Shown here in pieces: positions 17,216 to 25,530 of a stretch of DNA of 64,000 nt (the stretch's first letter is position 1; the number at the start of each line of letters is the position of its first letter). This stretch comes from Candidatus Melainabacteria bacterium (GTDB taxonomy: Bacteria; Cyanobacteriota; Vampirovibrionia; Gastranaerophilales; Gastranaerophilaceae), in contig QHMH01000012.1 in the NCBI GenBank assembly GCA_003258795.1, positions 13,326 to 77,325 of the forward strand. Direction: 5' to 3'. The notes beneath the pieces are model-generated. The model did no database searches. It was not told the DNA's origin and was given only the letters and a program-made list of their open reading frames with translations. The position numbers and the translations under genes are program-made.

Positions 17216-18800
17216 TTTTCTTATATTCTTCCAGTTTTTTCTTTCTTGTATCAAATATTTCAACAACTCTGTTTTTCTTATATCCGTAATGCAGATAAAT
17301 CAAAGCCCCAATTCCAAGCCAAGCAGGGAAAAGCAAAGTTGATTTAGTTAAAAACTGCATAGAATAAATCATAAGTCCACCACAGCAAACAATACCTGCT
17401 ATCGGAAAGTATGGTGAGAATGGAACTTTAAATGGTCTTGGTCTATCTGGGTCTGTTTTTCTTAAAATCAAAACCGCAACACAAACAATTATGAACGATG
17501 TGAACGTACCAAAGTTACAAAGCTCTGCCGCAACATTCAAATCCAAAATAAGAGTTCCAATTATACCAACTATTCCTAAAACAATAGTCAATCTGTGTGG
17601 AGTGTGAAATTTTGGATGTAATTTTTGGAATGCCGGTGGGAGGAAATTATCCCTACTCATCGCAAACAAAATTCTTGTCGCTGCTAATTGCAAGACCAAC
17701 AATACAGATGTTAAACCCGCAAGAGATCCGATAGAAATAAATCCAGCAACCCAGTTTTGTCCAACATTACTCATAACATATGCCATTGGTGCTTTTAGAA
17801 AATCCATTGGCACTTCAACTCCGCTTGTTGGTTGCATACCAGTCAAAACAAGAGCAACGAGAACATAAATTATTGTTGTTGCAATCAAAGAACCGATTAT
17901 ACCTACAGGCAAGTCTTTTTGTGGATTTTTACACTCTTCAGCTGTTGTTGCTAATGCATCAAAACCTATATAAGCAAAGAATATTATAAATGCACCCATA
18001 AAAATGCCTTCAAATCCGTTTGGAGCAAATGGTGTCCAATTGGCAGGTTTTACAAAAAACGCCCCAACCAAAACGAACAAAACAATAACAGCAATTTTTA
18101 TAAATACCATAATTCCTGCCATTCGTGTTGATTCTTTTGTTCCTTTAACAAGAATTGCAGTGATAGCAATTATCGCTAAAATTGCAGGAATATTTATACA
18201 AACAGGCATTCCAAGAAATGTTGGAATAACTGATTCAGACAAACCTTCATTTTGAACTATAATTTGTGCAGAACGAGCATCGTTAACCAACCAAACAGGT
18301 GGATTAACAAGCCATGCAGGAAGATAACCTTCAAAACCTCTCAAAAACTGCATAAAGTGGTTTGACCAAGCACAAGCCACAGCAATATATCCAATTGCAT
18401 ATTCAAGCATCAATACCCAGCCAACCATCCATGCTGCAAATTCACCAAGGGTTGCAAAAGTATAAATGTAAGCACCCCCTGCAACTGGAATCATTGATGC
18501 AAATTCTGAATAACACAGCGCTGAAAAGACACAAGCAATTGCAGCGATTACCATTGATACAGTAAGCGCCGGACCAGCCCCAACACTTTCAGGCCCACCT
18601 GCAGCGGCAATACCAACAACAGCAAAAATTCCAGATCCAATTATCGCACCAATACCAAGAATAATTAAATCTACCACCCCAAGGGTTTTTTCTAAACTAT
18701 CCTTTTTTGATGCCTCAAGCATTTCATCCGGATTTCTTCTTTTTATCATCATTTGAAGAAATCTTTTTGTAAATCCGGCTCTGTAAGAATTTTTTGCCAT
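17196..18800 (-). CDS. APC-family amino-acid permease (first of tandem pair)
   Basis: A 534-residue paralog of the neighbouring permease, with the same helix motifs: GIGAIIGSGIFAVVG, GGAYIYTFATLGEFAAWMVGW, FAYIGFDALATTAEECKNPQKDLP and LRKTDPDRPRPFKVPFSPYFPI. The two diverge mainly in the large loop before mid-protein and the N and C termini. It is upstream in transcription and overlaps the start of the second gene. The PDRPRPFKVPFSPYFPI stretch is identical in both, which suggests recent duplication or conversion. It is separated from glyQ by only 30 bases in the same orientation. Confidence 0.88.
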   Translation of the reverse strand: MAKNSYRAGFTKRFLQMMIKRRNPDEMLEASKKDSLEKTLGVVDLIILGIGAIIGSGIFAVVGIAAAGGPESVGAGPALTVSMVIAAIACVFSALCYSEFASMIPVAGGAYIYTFATLGEFAAWMVGWVLMLEYAIGYIAVACAWSNHFMQFLRGFEGYLPAWLVNPPVWLVNDARSAQIIVQNEGLSESVIPTFLGMPVCINIPAILAIIAITAILVKGTKESTRMAGIMVFIKIAVIVLFVLVGAFFVKPANWTPFAPNGFEGIFMGAFIIFFAYIGFDALATTAEECKNPQKDLPVGIIGSLIATTIIYVLVALVLTGMQPTSGVEVPMDFLKAPMAYVMSNVGQNWVAGFISIGSLAGLTSVLLVLQLAATRILFAMSRDNFLPPAFQKLHPKFHTPHRLTIVLGIVGIIGTLILDLNVAAELCNFGTFTSFIIVCVAVLILRKTDPDRPRPFKVPFSPYFPIAGIVCCGGLMIYSMQFLTKSTLLFPAWLGIGALIYLHYGYKKNRVVEIFDTRKKKLEEYKKNEPINK

Positions 18801-18830
18801 CTATCTCTTAAATACTTCCTATTCTTTTCT

Positions 18831-19703
18831 TTATTTACACAATGGGAATCCCATTTTTTCTCTCTGCTCTACATACAATTTTGCAACAGCAGACGCCATT
18901 GTTCTTACTCTGTTTATGAAATTTATTCTTTCATCTTTGCTTATTACACCCCTTGCATCAAGCAAGTTAAAGGTGTGTGAGCATTTTAGAACATAATCAT
19001 AAGCTGGTAATACCAATTGCGATTCAATACAATTATCAACTTCTTTTTGATATAAATCAAACATCTTAAATAAAGCTTCAGAGTTTGAAACTTCAAAGTT
19101 ATATTTAGATTGTTCTATTTCGTTTTGAAGGAAGATTTCACCATATTTAACTTTTTCATTCCATTGCAAATCATAAACAGAATCCTTATCTTGAAGGTAC
19201 ATAGCAAGCCTTTCAAGCCCGTATGTAAGCTCTAACGCAACAGGTTTTATTTCTAAACCACCAACTTGTTGGAAATAAGTAAACTGAGTTATTTCCATGC
19301 CATCAAGCCAAACTTCCCAACCTACACCGGCAGCCCCCAAAGTTGGAGATTCCCAGTTATCTTCCACAAATCTTACATCATGTACTGTCAGGTCAACACC
19401 GATTGCTTCCAAACTCTTTAAATATAGTTCTTGAGCGTTTTCTGGAGAAGGTTTTAATATTACCTGATATTGGTAATAATGCCCAAGTCTATTTGGGTTT
19501 TCTCCATATCGCGCATCTGTCGGTCTTCTGCAAGGTTCAATCATTGCTGTGTTCCAAGGTTCTGGTCCTAAAGAACGCAAAAATGTTGCAGGATTCATTG
19601 TAGATGCACCTTTTTCAATATCATAAGGTTGTTGAATTATACAACCATTGTCTGACCAAAATTTTGAAAGGTTAAAAACCAACTGTTGAAATGTTATTGT
19701 CAT
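18831..19703 (-). CDS. glyQ: Glycyl-tRNA synthetase alpha subunit
   Basis: The catalytic alpha subunit of the bacterial alpha2beta2 glycyl-tRNA synthetase. It is 290 residues with the standard features: FQQLVFNLSKFWSDNGCIIQQPYD, the FLRSLGPEPWN motif, the active-site EPCRRPTDARYGENPNRLGHYYQYQV, and WEVWLDGMEITQFTYFQQVGG. The beta subunit gene glyS is not adjacent and must lie elsewhere. It is the upstream gene relative to the permeases on the minus strand, with a 30-base gap, so they could share a transcript. Confidence 0.95.
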   Translation of the reverse strand: MTITFQQLVFNLSKFWSDNGCIIQQPYDIEKGASTMNPATFLRSLGPEPWNTAMIEPCRRPTDARYGENPNRLGHYYQYQVILKPSPENAQELYLKSLEAIGVDLTVHDVRFVEDNWESPTLGAAGVGWEVWLDGMEITQFTYFQQVGGLEIKPVALELTYGLERLAMYLQDKDSVYDLQWNEKVKYGEIFLQNEIEQSKYNFEVSNSEALFKMFDLYQKEVDNCIESQLVLPAYDYVLKCSHTFNLLDARGVISKDERINFINRVRTMASAVAKLYVEQREKMGFPLCK

Positions 19704-19816
19704 GATAATCTTTCTCTAAAAATTGCGTGTACTTAATACACTCTTGCAAGTATCTATGTAATTATACGTTTAAAATAGTCAAATTGCAAGGAAAACCTAA
19801 AATAATATTAAATTAT

Positions 19817-19846
19817 TTGACATAAAGGAACGGTTAAAGATATAAT
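19817..19846 (+). promoter_or_regulatory. Sigma70-type promoter for the kinase-yqeG pair
   Basis: TTGACA at 19817-19822, an 18-base spacer and TATAAT at 19841-19846, both perfect hexamers, with the transcription start expected near 19853. This is just ahead of the TTGGAG ribosome-binding site at 19855-19860, giving a very short leader. Confidence 0.75.
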
Positions 19847-19866
19847 CGTGAAAATTGGAGTTAATT

Positions 19867-20388
19867 ATGGCAGAAAAAATTATAATCTTTTCGGGAAAAC
19901 AATATGCAGGAAAAGATACAGCAGCGAAGATTTTCTTACAAAACCTTCCTGAATATCGACGTTGCGCAATGGGCGATATAATCAAATTGGAATACGGTAG
20001 ACAACATGGTTTATCTTATGAGGAAATAGAAAAAAATAAGCCAATGTATAGACAAGGTCTTATCGACCTTGGAAATTGGGGAAGAAGCCAAAGTCCTGAT
20101 TATTGGATTAAAAAAATTATCGCAGAAGATGGAAAAATTATCGTAACTGATGTGAGAGTTCCCCACGAATATGAAGCCTTTAAAGATGCTGGTGCCATTA
20201 CAATAAGAGTTGAAGCAACCAGAGAAACAAGAGCCTCAAGAGGAAAACTTGTTGGAGAAGATGATATAACAGAGGTGGGATTGGACAACATCAAAGATTG
20301 GGATTTTATTATTCACAATGATAAAGATTATGAAGCATTAAAAATTGAAACATTGAAAGTTTTGGAAGAGATAAAAAAATGTTTATAA
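19867..20388 (+). CDS. Phosphomevalonate-kinase-like / dNMP-kinase-like P-loop protein
   Basis: A 173-residue P-loop protein starting at ATG 19867 behind a TTGGAG site. It has a variant Walker A (SGKQYAGKDTAA) and, in order, a region resembling animal-type phosphomevalonate kinases: IKLEYGRQHGLSYEEI, MYRQGLIDLGNWGR, DYWIKKII, VTDVRVPHEYEAF, RVEATRETRASRGK and GLDNIKDWDF. The same fold covers phage deoxynucleotide monophosphate kinases, so the substrate is open. No mevalonate pathway gene is adjacent. It overlaps the next gene by ten bases, showing co-translation. Confidence 0.65.
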   Translation: MAEKIIIFSGKQYAGKDTAAKIFLQNLPEYRRCAMGDIIKLEYGRQHGLSYEEIEKNKPMYRQGLIDLGNWGRSQSPDYWIKKIIAEDGKIIVTDVRVPHEYEAFKDAGAITIRVEATRETRASRGKLVGEDDITEVGLDNIKDWDFIIHNDKDYEALKIETLKVLEEIKKCL

Positions 20389-20858
20389 AGCCTGATTACA
20401 ATTTAAAAAATATATATGAATTACCTATTCAAGAACTTAAAGATGCTAATATTAAAGCGATTTTGCTTGATTTAGACAGTACAGTTATGGTTTCAAAATC
20501 TGGAAAATACTTGCCAGAAACTCTAAAATGGTTTGAAGAGGTAAAAAAAGATTTCAAACTCGCCATTGTAACAAATAACAACAACCCAAATTACTTAAAA
20601 ATGGTTCATGAGTCAACAGATTTTCCAGTTATCGCAGATGCCAAAAAACCAAAAACAAATGGAATAGATGAAGCACTAAAAATCCTTGGAGTTAAGCGAG
20701 AGGATGCTATAATGGTTGGAGATAGACCATTGACAGATATTTTAGCTGGAAAAAATGCAAAAATGAAAACAGCTTTAGTAGGTTCAATTAACGCAGAAAA
20801 TGAAGATTTTCTTGTAAAATTTGTTCGCAATTTAGAAAGAATTACTATAAAAAAATAA
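20379..20858 (+). CDS. YqeG family HAD-type phosphatase
   Basis: A 159-residue haloacid-dehalogenase-fold protein of the YqeG/HAD IIIA group. Motif I is unusual for HADs but normal here: LLDLDSTVMVSKSG, with the nucleophile Asp in the DLDST segment. Motif II is VTNNNNP, motif III has KPKTNG, and motif IV is MVGDRPLTDILAGKNAKM. The physiological substrate is not known for this group. It is translationally coupled to the kinase-like gene before it (ten-base overlap). Confidence 0.85.
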   Translation: MFIKPDYNLKNIYELPIQELKDANIKAILLDLDSTVMVSKSGKYLPETLKWFEEVKKDFKLAIVTNNNNPNYLKMVHESTDFPVIADAKKPKTNGIDEALKILGVKREDAIMVGDRPLTDILAGKNAKMKTALVGSINAENEDFLVKFVRNLERITIKK

Positions 20859-20943
20859 TTTGTTAAAATAACTTTACAAAGCCCAAAAACATGGCAAATA
20901 TTGTGCTTTTATACACTTTATAAGAGGTATAAGGGCTAATTGT

Positions 20944-22428
20944 ATGCAAATAAATGGGACAAATAATTTAAATATTTCCACAAAACCTGCAACGACACAA
21001 AAGGATAATGCATCTCAACGCAGAGTCGCAAGAGTAGGTATCTCTGTTGCTGCAGCTGGTATTGGAACTGGATTTACTGTTCTTGCTCTCACAAAGGGGT
21101 TTTCTAAGGGTGGAAGAAATAACATTAACAAGTTCTATAAATTTATAAGCGAAAAAGCAGAACAATTATCAAAAAACCCTGTTAACACAAAGTTTGAAAA
21201 ATTTACAAAGGCTTCTGTTGATACTACAAAATCCGTTTTAGAATCAACAAGAGGTTTCTTCAATACTATTTCATTAAAAGATATCATTTTCAAAAAAGTT
21301 ACAGATCCTATACCTGTTTTGGGTAAGGCATGTGCCAAAACAACTGAATTTTTCGAAAAGGTTGCTGTTGACACAACTGTTGGTGCATATTCAAAAACAT
21401 CAAAGAAATTTGATAAAATGTATAGCACACTATCAAAAGCAAACGAAAAATTGTCCAAAGAAGCTTCTCAAAAGGCAAAAAAAAACATAAGCTCAATAAA
21501 AAGAGTTTTTGACAAGAATTTTGGTGTTGGAGAAATTAACACAAGAATTGGAAAAACAAAAGATATCTTTAAAGATTTGGACGAAAGATTTTGGAATCGT
21601 TCTTTCAAGGATTTGAAATCTTTGGCTACTGATAAAGATACTTATTCATCTTTTATTGCAGAAAAAATGCTTGCAGGGGATAAGTCAAAAATCTTATCAG
21701 AAATAAACATAAAAAAAGCTCAAATCCAGTTTTCTCAAAAAGATGATTACAAAAACATGAAAACTTTATTTGACGACATCAAGGGATTGATTGATCCTTT
21801 CAAAAAGGGAACACCATTAGAAAGTATTAAATCTCATCTTGAAACATATAAGAAAAGTGGAAGTAATGATGTTCGTGCAAAAATCATTGAAGAAATGAAG
21901 ACTCTGACAACATTTGTTGAAGATAAGAAAATTGCAAAGCAAATGTCAGATAGTATCAATGCTTTGCCAAAGAACTCTCAAGGAAAACTTCAAGACTTAT
22001 TGAATATTTATAAGAAAGAATTATCACCAAAAGAATATGCAAAGCTTGAAAATACAGTTGCATCAGCGATGAAATCTCTTGAAAACTCTACAAATTTAGA
22101 AACAGACTGTTTATTTGACAAATTAAGAGATTTGAAAATCGGTTCTGCTCCAACAGATATGGTTACATTGATAACGACATTTGCGGCAGTGGCAATCGGA
22201 TTGGGTCAAGCTAAAAATGACGATGAAAGAGCATCTGCGGCATTAAAATACGGAATACCGGCAATCGGTACAGTAGCAACATCAATGCTTTGTACATTAA
22301 AAATGATGACAGCAGCGCCATCTTTGATATTTGGTGCAATATCTGGTTTGATAATTAACCAGATAGGTGTTTGGGCTGATGATATGAGAAGAGCTCATAG
22401 TCAAACAAAACAAAATGTTGAAGCATAA
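20944..22428 (+). CDS. Hypothetical helical protein with hydrophobic N- and C-terminal segments
   Basis: A 494-residue Lys/Ser-rich protein with no recognised domain. Its order is: an Asn/Thr-rich start (MQINGTNNLNIS), a hydrophobic glycine/alanine segment near residue 35 (VGISVAAAGIGTGFTVLAL), a long charged helical region to about residue 390, then two more hydrophobic segments (VTLITTFAAVAIGLG and PAIGTVATSMLCTLKMMTAAPSLIFGAISGLIINQ). The C terminus is polar. This layout suggests a membrane-associated protein with a large cytoplasmic or periplasmic helical domain. It has its own upstream region (about 85 bases) and is followed by tRNA-Ser. Confidence 0.6.
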   Translation: MQINGTNNLNISTKPATTQKDNASQRRVARVGISVAAAGIGTGFTVLALTKGFSKGGRNNINKFYKFISEKAEQLSKNPVNTKFEKFTKASVDTTKSVLESTRGFFNTISLKDIIFKKVTDPIPVLGKACAKTTEFFEKVAVDTTVGAYSKTSKKFDKMYSTLSKANEKLSKEASQKAKKNISSIKRVFDKNFGVGEINTRIGKTKDIFKDLDERFWNRSFKDLKSLATDKDTYSSFIAEKMLAGDKSKILSEINIKKAQIQFSQKDDYKNMKTLFDDIKGLIDPFKKGTPLESIKSHLETYKKSGSNDVRAKIIEEMKTLTTFVEDKKIAKQMSDSINALPKNSQGKLQDLLNIYKKELSPKEYAKLENTVASAMKSLENSTNLETDCLFDKLRDLKIGSAPTDMVTLITTFAAVAIGLGQAKNDDERASAALKYGIPAIGTVATSMLCTLKMMTAAPSLIFGAISGLIINQIGVWADDMRRAHSQTKQNVEA

Positions 22429-22456
22429 AATATCCATGCTAATATAAATAAGTCAA

Positions 22457-22543
22457 GGAGAGATGTCCGAGTGGCCGATGGTGCAATCTTGGAAAGGTTG
22501 TGTGGGAGCAATTCCACCGTGGGTTCGAATCCCACTCTCTCCG
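22457..22543 (+). tRNA. tRNA-Ser (anticodon GGA)
   Basis: An 87-base class II tRNA with acceptor arm GGAGAGA paired to TCTCTCC, D-arm region TGTCCGAGTGGCC, an anticodon loop holding GGA between CAATC and GGTTG stems, a long variable arm, and T-arm GTGGGTTCGAATCCCAC. The discriminator base is G and CCA is not encoded. GGA decodes UCC and UCU serine codons. The minus-strand open frame across it is an artefact. Confidence 0.97.
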
Positions 22544-22665
22544 TTTCTGCTTGAAACGTTTTATAAATCGATATATTTAAACATTCCATTTTTAAAACTA
22601 CAATAAATTTTTTGTTTGGTATGTGTGCACCAACATCATCGGTAACAATTGATTGTAAAACATTT

Positions 22666-22710
22666 AAAAAAAAGAAAGGTCGGATTTAATAATCCGACCT
22701 TTCTTTTAAC
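22666..22710. terminator. Strong bidirectional terminator hairpin
   Basis: Left arm AAAGAAAGGTCGGATT and right arm AATCCGACCTTTCTTT make a 16-bp stem with a four-base loop (TAAT). The A-rich left flank becomes a T-run on the minus strand, so it is best suited to end the minus-strand adhesin remnant. Confidence 0.85.
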
Positions 22711-22718
22711 ATTATTTT

Positions 22719-23544
22719 TTAATATGCATGGAAATCTTTTGTTGTTTTAATTTTATTTCCGTTTTTCAACACCTTAATTTGGCTCTTCATTTCTTTGACT
22801 TCATCTTCACTTGCTGCAAACCCTCTTGGTGAAAATCTTTTTTCAAATTTTGCGTTTACTTCACTGCCATATCTTTTTCTATTATGATCATCAATTTGAT
22901 TGTTTGATATTCTATCTTGACTATCATTTGAACTTACTTCAGATTTAGTTTCAGGTCCTACTTTTGGCTCTGTTTCTACAACTTGATTAGCATATTTTGC
23001 TTCAAAATCACCGTTGATAAAAGAGTCATAAACATTAACCGCTGAGCTTGAAATCCTATCTGGAACGTAGTTACCTGACACTAAAGAATTTACCAAATTA
23101 GAAGTTTCAGAAATATTTTCAGTTGTTAAATCTCCACCAATCACAGAATTGATAATTAATAGTCCCTTTGAATTAGTAATATTTACATTTCCGTCAATAT
23201 TAGAGATTTTACTATCTTTTCCATAGTCTTCGCCATAAGCTTTGATTATATTTTTAAAGTAGTTTTCATCAAATTTTGTTTTGTCATAATCTGTTATAGA
23301 TTCTTTATTTGTCATATCTGGAATATATTTATTTCCGTTTTCTTTTGAGTTTGAAATAATTACATTTCCGGCCTCTTTAATATTTAAGTTTCCGCCGATA
23401 TTTATTCCCGCAAGTGTTATATCAGATTTTGTTTCAATATTTACATCATTTCCTTTTGCTGTTTCAAGTGAACCGTTTTCAATAATTGCATCTTTGAGGT
23501 TTATGTTACTATCACTTGATATAAGTTTAGAGTTTTTGAAAGAT
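22719..23544 (-). pseudogene. Truncated adhesin-like protein remnant (beta-solenoid-like)
   Basis: On the minus strand the frame is open from just after a stop near 23547 down to the stop at 22719, about 275 codons, but there is no start codon at its head. The first possible ATG is at 23315 (198 residues). The reading is a repetitive Asn/Ile/Gly-rich series (SNINLKDAIIENGSLE, DVNIETKSDITLAG, GNLNIKEAGNVIIS, GNVNITNSKG), like the solenoid of large surface adhesins or haemagglutinins. The tail (KSQIKVLKNGNKIKTTKDFHAY) looks like a natural end. It is most likely the C-terminal end of a broken adhesin gene. Confidence 0.55.
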
Positions 23545-23945
23545 TAAACCAAACTAAAACAAAAATTATTTTTTATGATTTGTCAAACATTGACTATTCA
23601 TATTCTAATCACTATGCTGTTAGCTCAACAGATGAATATGGCGACAATTACATTCTTATAAATGAAAAATTCAAAAATTCACCAAAAGAAGCTTTAGCAT
23701 GTTTAATTGCACATGAAAGTGTTCACGTTTTGCCTAAAGCTACAATGGAAGAAGAAGTAAAGGCAACAACAACAGAAGTTTTAACTTGGTTGAAAGTATG
23801 TGACAAGGTTGCAAAAACAAATGACAAGTTGGTTCAAAGAGAAATATCGCTTGCTGACAATTACAAGGCTTCAACACCTAATCAAAATTTAATAGTTCAA
23901 GCTATTGCATCAAATAGTTTCTACAAAAAACAATTCAATTTATAA
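23523..23945 (+). pseudogene. Start-less zinc-metalloprotease-like fragment (HExxH)
   Basis: A plus-strand frame stays open well upstream of its first usable start, the TTG at 23580, overlapping the head of the adhesin remnant. From the TTG it reads 121 residues, with IAHESVHVLPK, an HExxH zinc-binding motif, near residue 44, and a downstream EEEVKATTTEV helix that could supply a third ligand. In this type of peptidase the segment preceding HExxH is normally longer. There is no good ribosome-binding site at the TTG. It is likely a 5'-truncated peptidase gene that lost its start at the junction. Confidence 0.5.
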
Positions 23946-23959
23946 AAAATTTCAATAAA

Positions 23960-23995
23960 AAAGACCTTGAGTTTAAAAACTCAAGGTCTAATTTT
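23960..23995 (-). terminator. Terminator of the aldolase gene
   Basis: A 13-bp stem AGACCTTGAGTTT/AAACTCAAGGTCT-like (23962-23989), with the T-run (TTTTTTATTG) on the minus strand, placed about 15 bases past the aldolase stop. The plus-strand side has only a weak T tract. Confidence 0.8.
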
Positions 23996-24006
23996 ATAGC
24001 GATTTA

Positions 24007-24966
24007 TTAGTCGTCTGCGTGTCCTGCAGTACCCAATACATCTCTCATTTTGTGCATTACCATTTCTTTAATTGCAGTTCTTCCTGGTCCCATGTATTCT
24101 CTTGGGTCAAATTTTTCAGGATGTTCAATAAAGAATTCTCTGATTGTAGATGTCATAGCCAATCTCAAGTCTGTATCGATATTGATTTTAGCAACACCGT
24201 GTTTTGATGCATAATTCAACATATCTTCTGGTACACCTTGTGCATTTGGCAATTTACCACCATATTGATTACATTTTTCAACCAAGTATGCAGGAACTGA
24301 AGATGAACCGTGCAATACGATTGGGAAATCATAACCAACTACTGCATTGATAGCATCTTTACAAGCTTTCAATCTATCAAAGTCAAGTTTTGCTTCGCCT
24401 GAGAATTTGTAAGCACCGTGTGAAGTTCCGATTGCAATTGCCAAAGAATCACAACCTGTTTCTTTTACAAATCTTGCTGCTTCTTCTGGATCTGTGTATG
24501 TAGAATCTGCTGCTTTAACTTTTACATCATCTTCAACACCAGCCAATTTTCCGAGTTCTGCTTCAACTGATACACCGTGTTGATGTGCATATTCAACAAC
24601 TTTCTTTGTCAAAGCGATATTTTCTTCAAGTGGGAATCTGCTTCCATCAATCATTACTGATGAGAAACCACCATCGATACAAGATTTACAAATTTCGAAA
24701 TCTGCACCATGGTCAAGGTGAAGAGCGATAGGTACTGTTGTTGTATTCAAAGCTGCTTCTACCAATTTAATCAAATATGTTTGGTTTGCATATTTTCTTG
24801 CACCTGCAGAAACCTGCAAAATAATTGGAGAACGAGTTTCTTCTGCTGCTTCCGCAATACCTTGCAATATTTCCATATTATTTACGTTATAAGCGCCAAT
24901 AGCATATCCGCCTTTTAATGCTTTTTTGAACATTTCTTCTGTTCCGACAAGTTTTCTTTCACCCAT
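24007..24966 (-). CDS. fba: Class II fructose-bisphosphate aldolase
   Basis: A zinc-dependent aldolase of glycolysis and gluconeogenesis that splits fructose-1,6-bisphosphate into dihydroxyacetone phosphate and glyceraldehyde-3-phosphate. The 319-residue protein has the class II landmarks: AYNVNNMEILQGI, the zinc-ligand segment ALHLDHGADF, SVMIDGSRFPLEEN, the second metal segment AIGTSHGAYKF, VLHGSSSVP, and KINIDTDLRLA. It looks monocistronic with its own leader (about 60 bases with an imperfect CTTTGTAC/TTTACAAG palindrome). Confidence 0.95.
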   Translation of the reverse strand: MGERKLVGTEEMFKKALKGGYAIGAYNVNNMEILQGIAEAAEETRSPIILQVSAGARKYANQTYLIKLVEAALNTTTVPIALHLDHGADFEICKSCIDGGFSSVMIDGSRFPLEENIALTKKVVEYAHQHGVSVEAELGKLAGVEDDVKVKAADSTYTDPEEAARFVKETGCDSLAIAIGTSHGAYKFSGEAKLDFDRLKACKDAINAVVGYDFPIVLHGSSSVPAYLVEKCNQYGGKLPNAQGVPEDMLNYASKHGVAKINIDTDLRLAMTSTIREFFIEHPEKFDPREYMGPGRTAIKEMVMHKMRDVLGTAGHADD

Positions 24967-25030
24967 TGTGAACCCCCTTCTTTGTACTTTTTACAAGTGG
25001 AGTTTACACCAAAAAAGAAAATTTTACAAG

Positions 25031-25528
25031 CTATCTTGCTTTTCCAATTTGTCGTCCGTTTTCATCATATATTATGCCATTTTTTGAGTGAGCAAGAAGA
25101 TTTCCCATATAATCGAACCTGTAATGTTCGTCTTTAGTTATACTCAAACTTGTTAATATCAATTTTCCTTGAAGATTATATCTGTAACCTCTATGTGGAT
25201 AAAGATTTGTATCTTTGTCATATATATCTACATAAATGAGTGATTTATCTTCATCATAAATATAAGCTTTGTCTGGAATATGTTTGTATCTAACGGTTAT
25301 TCCTATAATTTGGTTATAGTTGTTGTAAGTGTATATAACTTTGTCAATATTCGATCCCTTTTTAAAATAATATGGGGTTTGTGCATCAAGTTTAAATTTT
25401 GGAACACCGTCAAAAACATACTCTCTCGCACTTTGAACATTAAACTTCACTCCGCCGTCAAGCGTTGTGCAGTAACCCAAGCTGACAAACATAACCAGAC
25501 ATAATATACTTAATAAAAACTTTTTCAT
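25031..25528 (-). CDS. Secreted protein with YD/RHS-like repeat segments
   Basis: A 165-residue protein with a signal peptide (MKKFLLSILCLVMFVSLGYC). The mature part has short repeats of the YD type: YNNYNQIIGITVRY, YRYNLQGKLILTSL, YRFDYMGNLLAHS and IYDENGRQIGKAR, as in RHS or wall-associated repeat proteins but in very short form. The function is unknown; such repeats often bind carbohydrate or form a shell. It lies two bases downstream of the HD-GYP gene, so they are probably co-transcribed. Confidence 0.6.
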   Translation of the reverse strand: MKKFLLSILCLVMFVSLGYCTTLDGGVKFNVQSAREYVFDGVPKFKLDAQTPYYFKKGSNIDKVIYTYNNYNQIIGITVRYKHIPDKAYIYDEDKSLIYVDIYDKDTNLYPHRGYRYNLQGKLILTSLSITKDEHYRFDYMGNLLAHSKNGIIYDENGRQIGKAR

Positions 25529-25530
25529 AT

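Noticed and set aside
22401..22589. Minus-strand open frame reading VGFEPTV-like across the tRNA
   Set aside because: It is the well-known false frame over a tRNA-Ser gene; the tRNA fold is clear.
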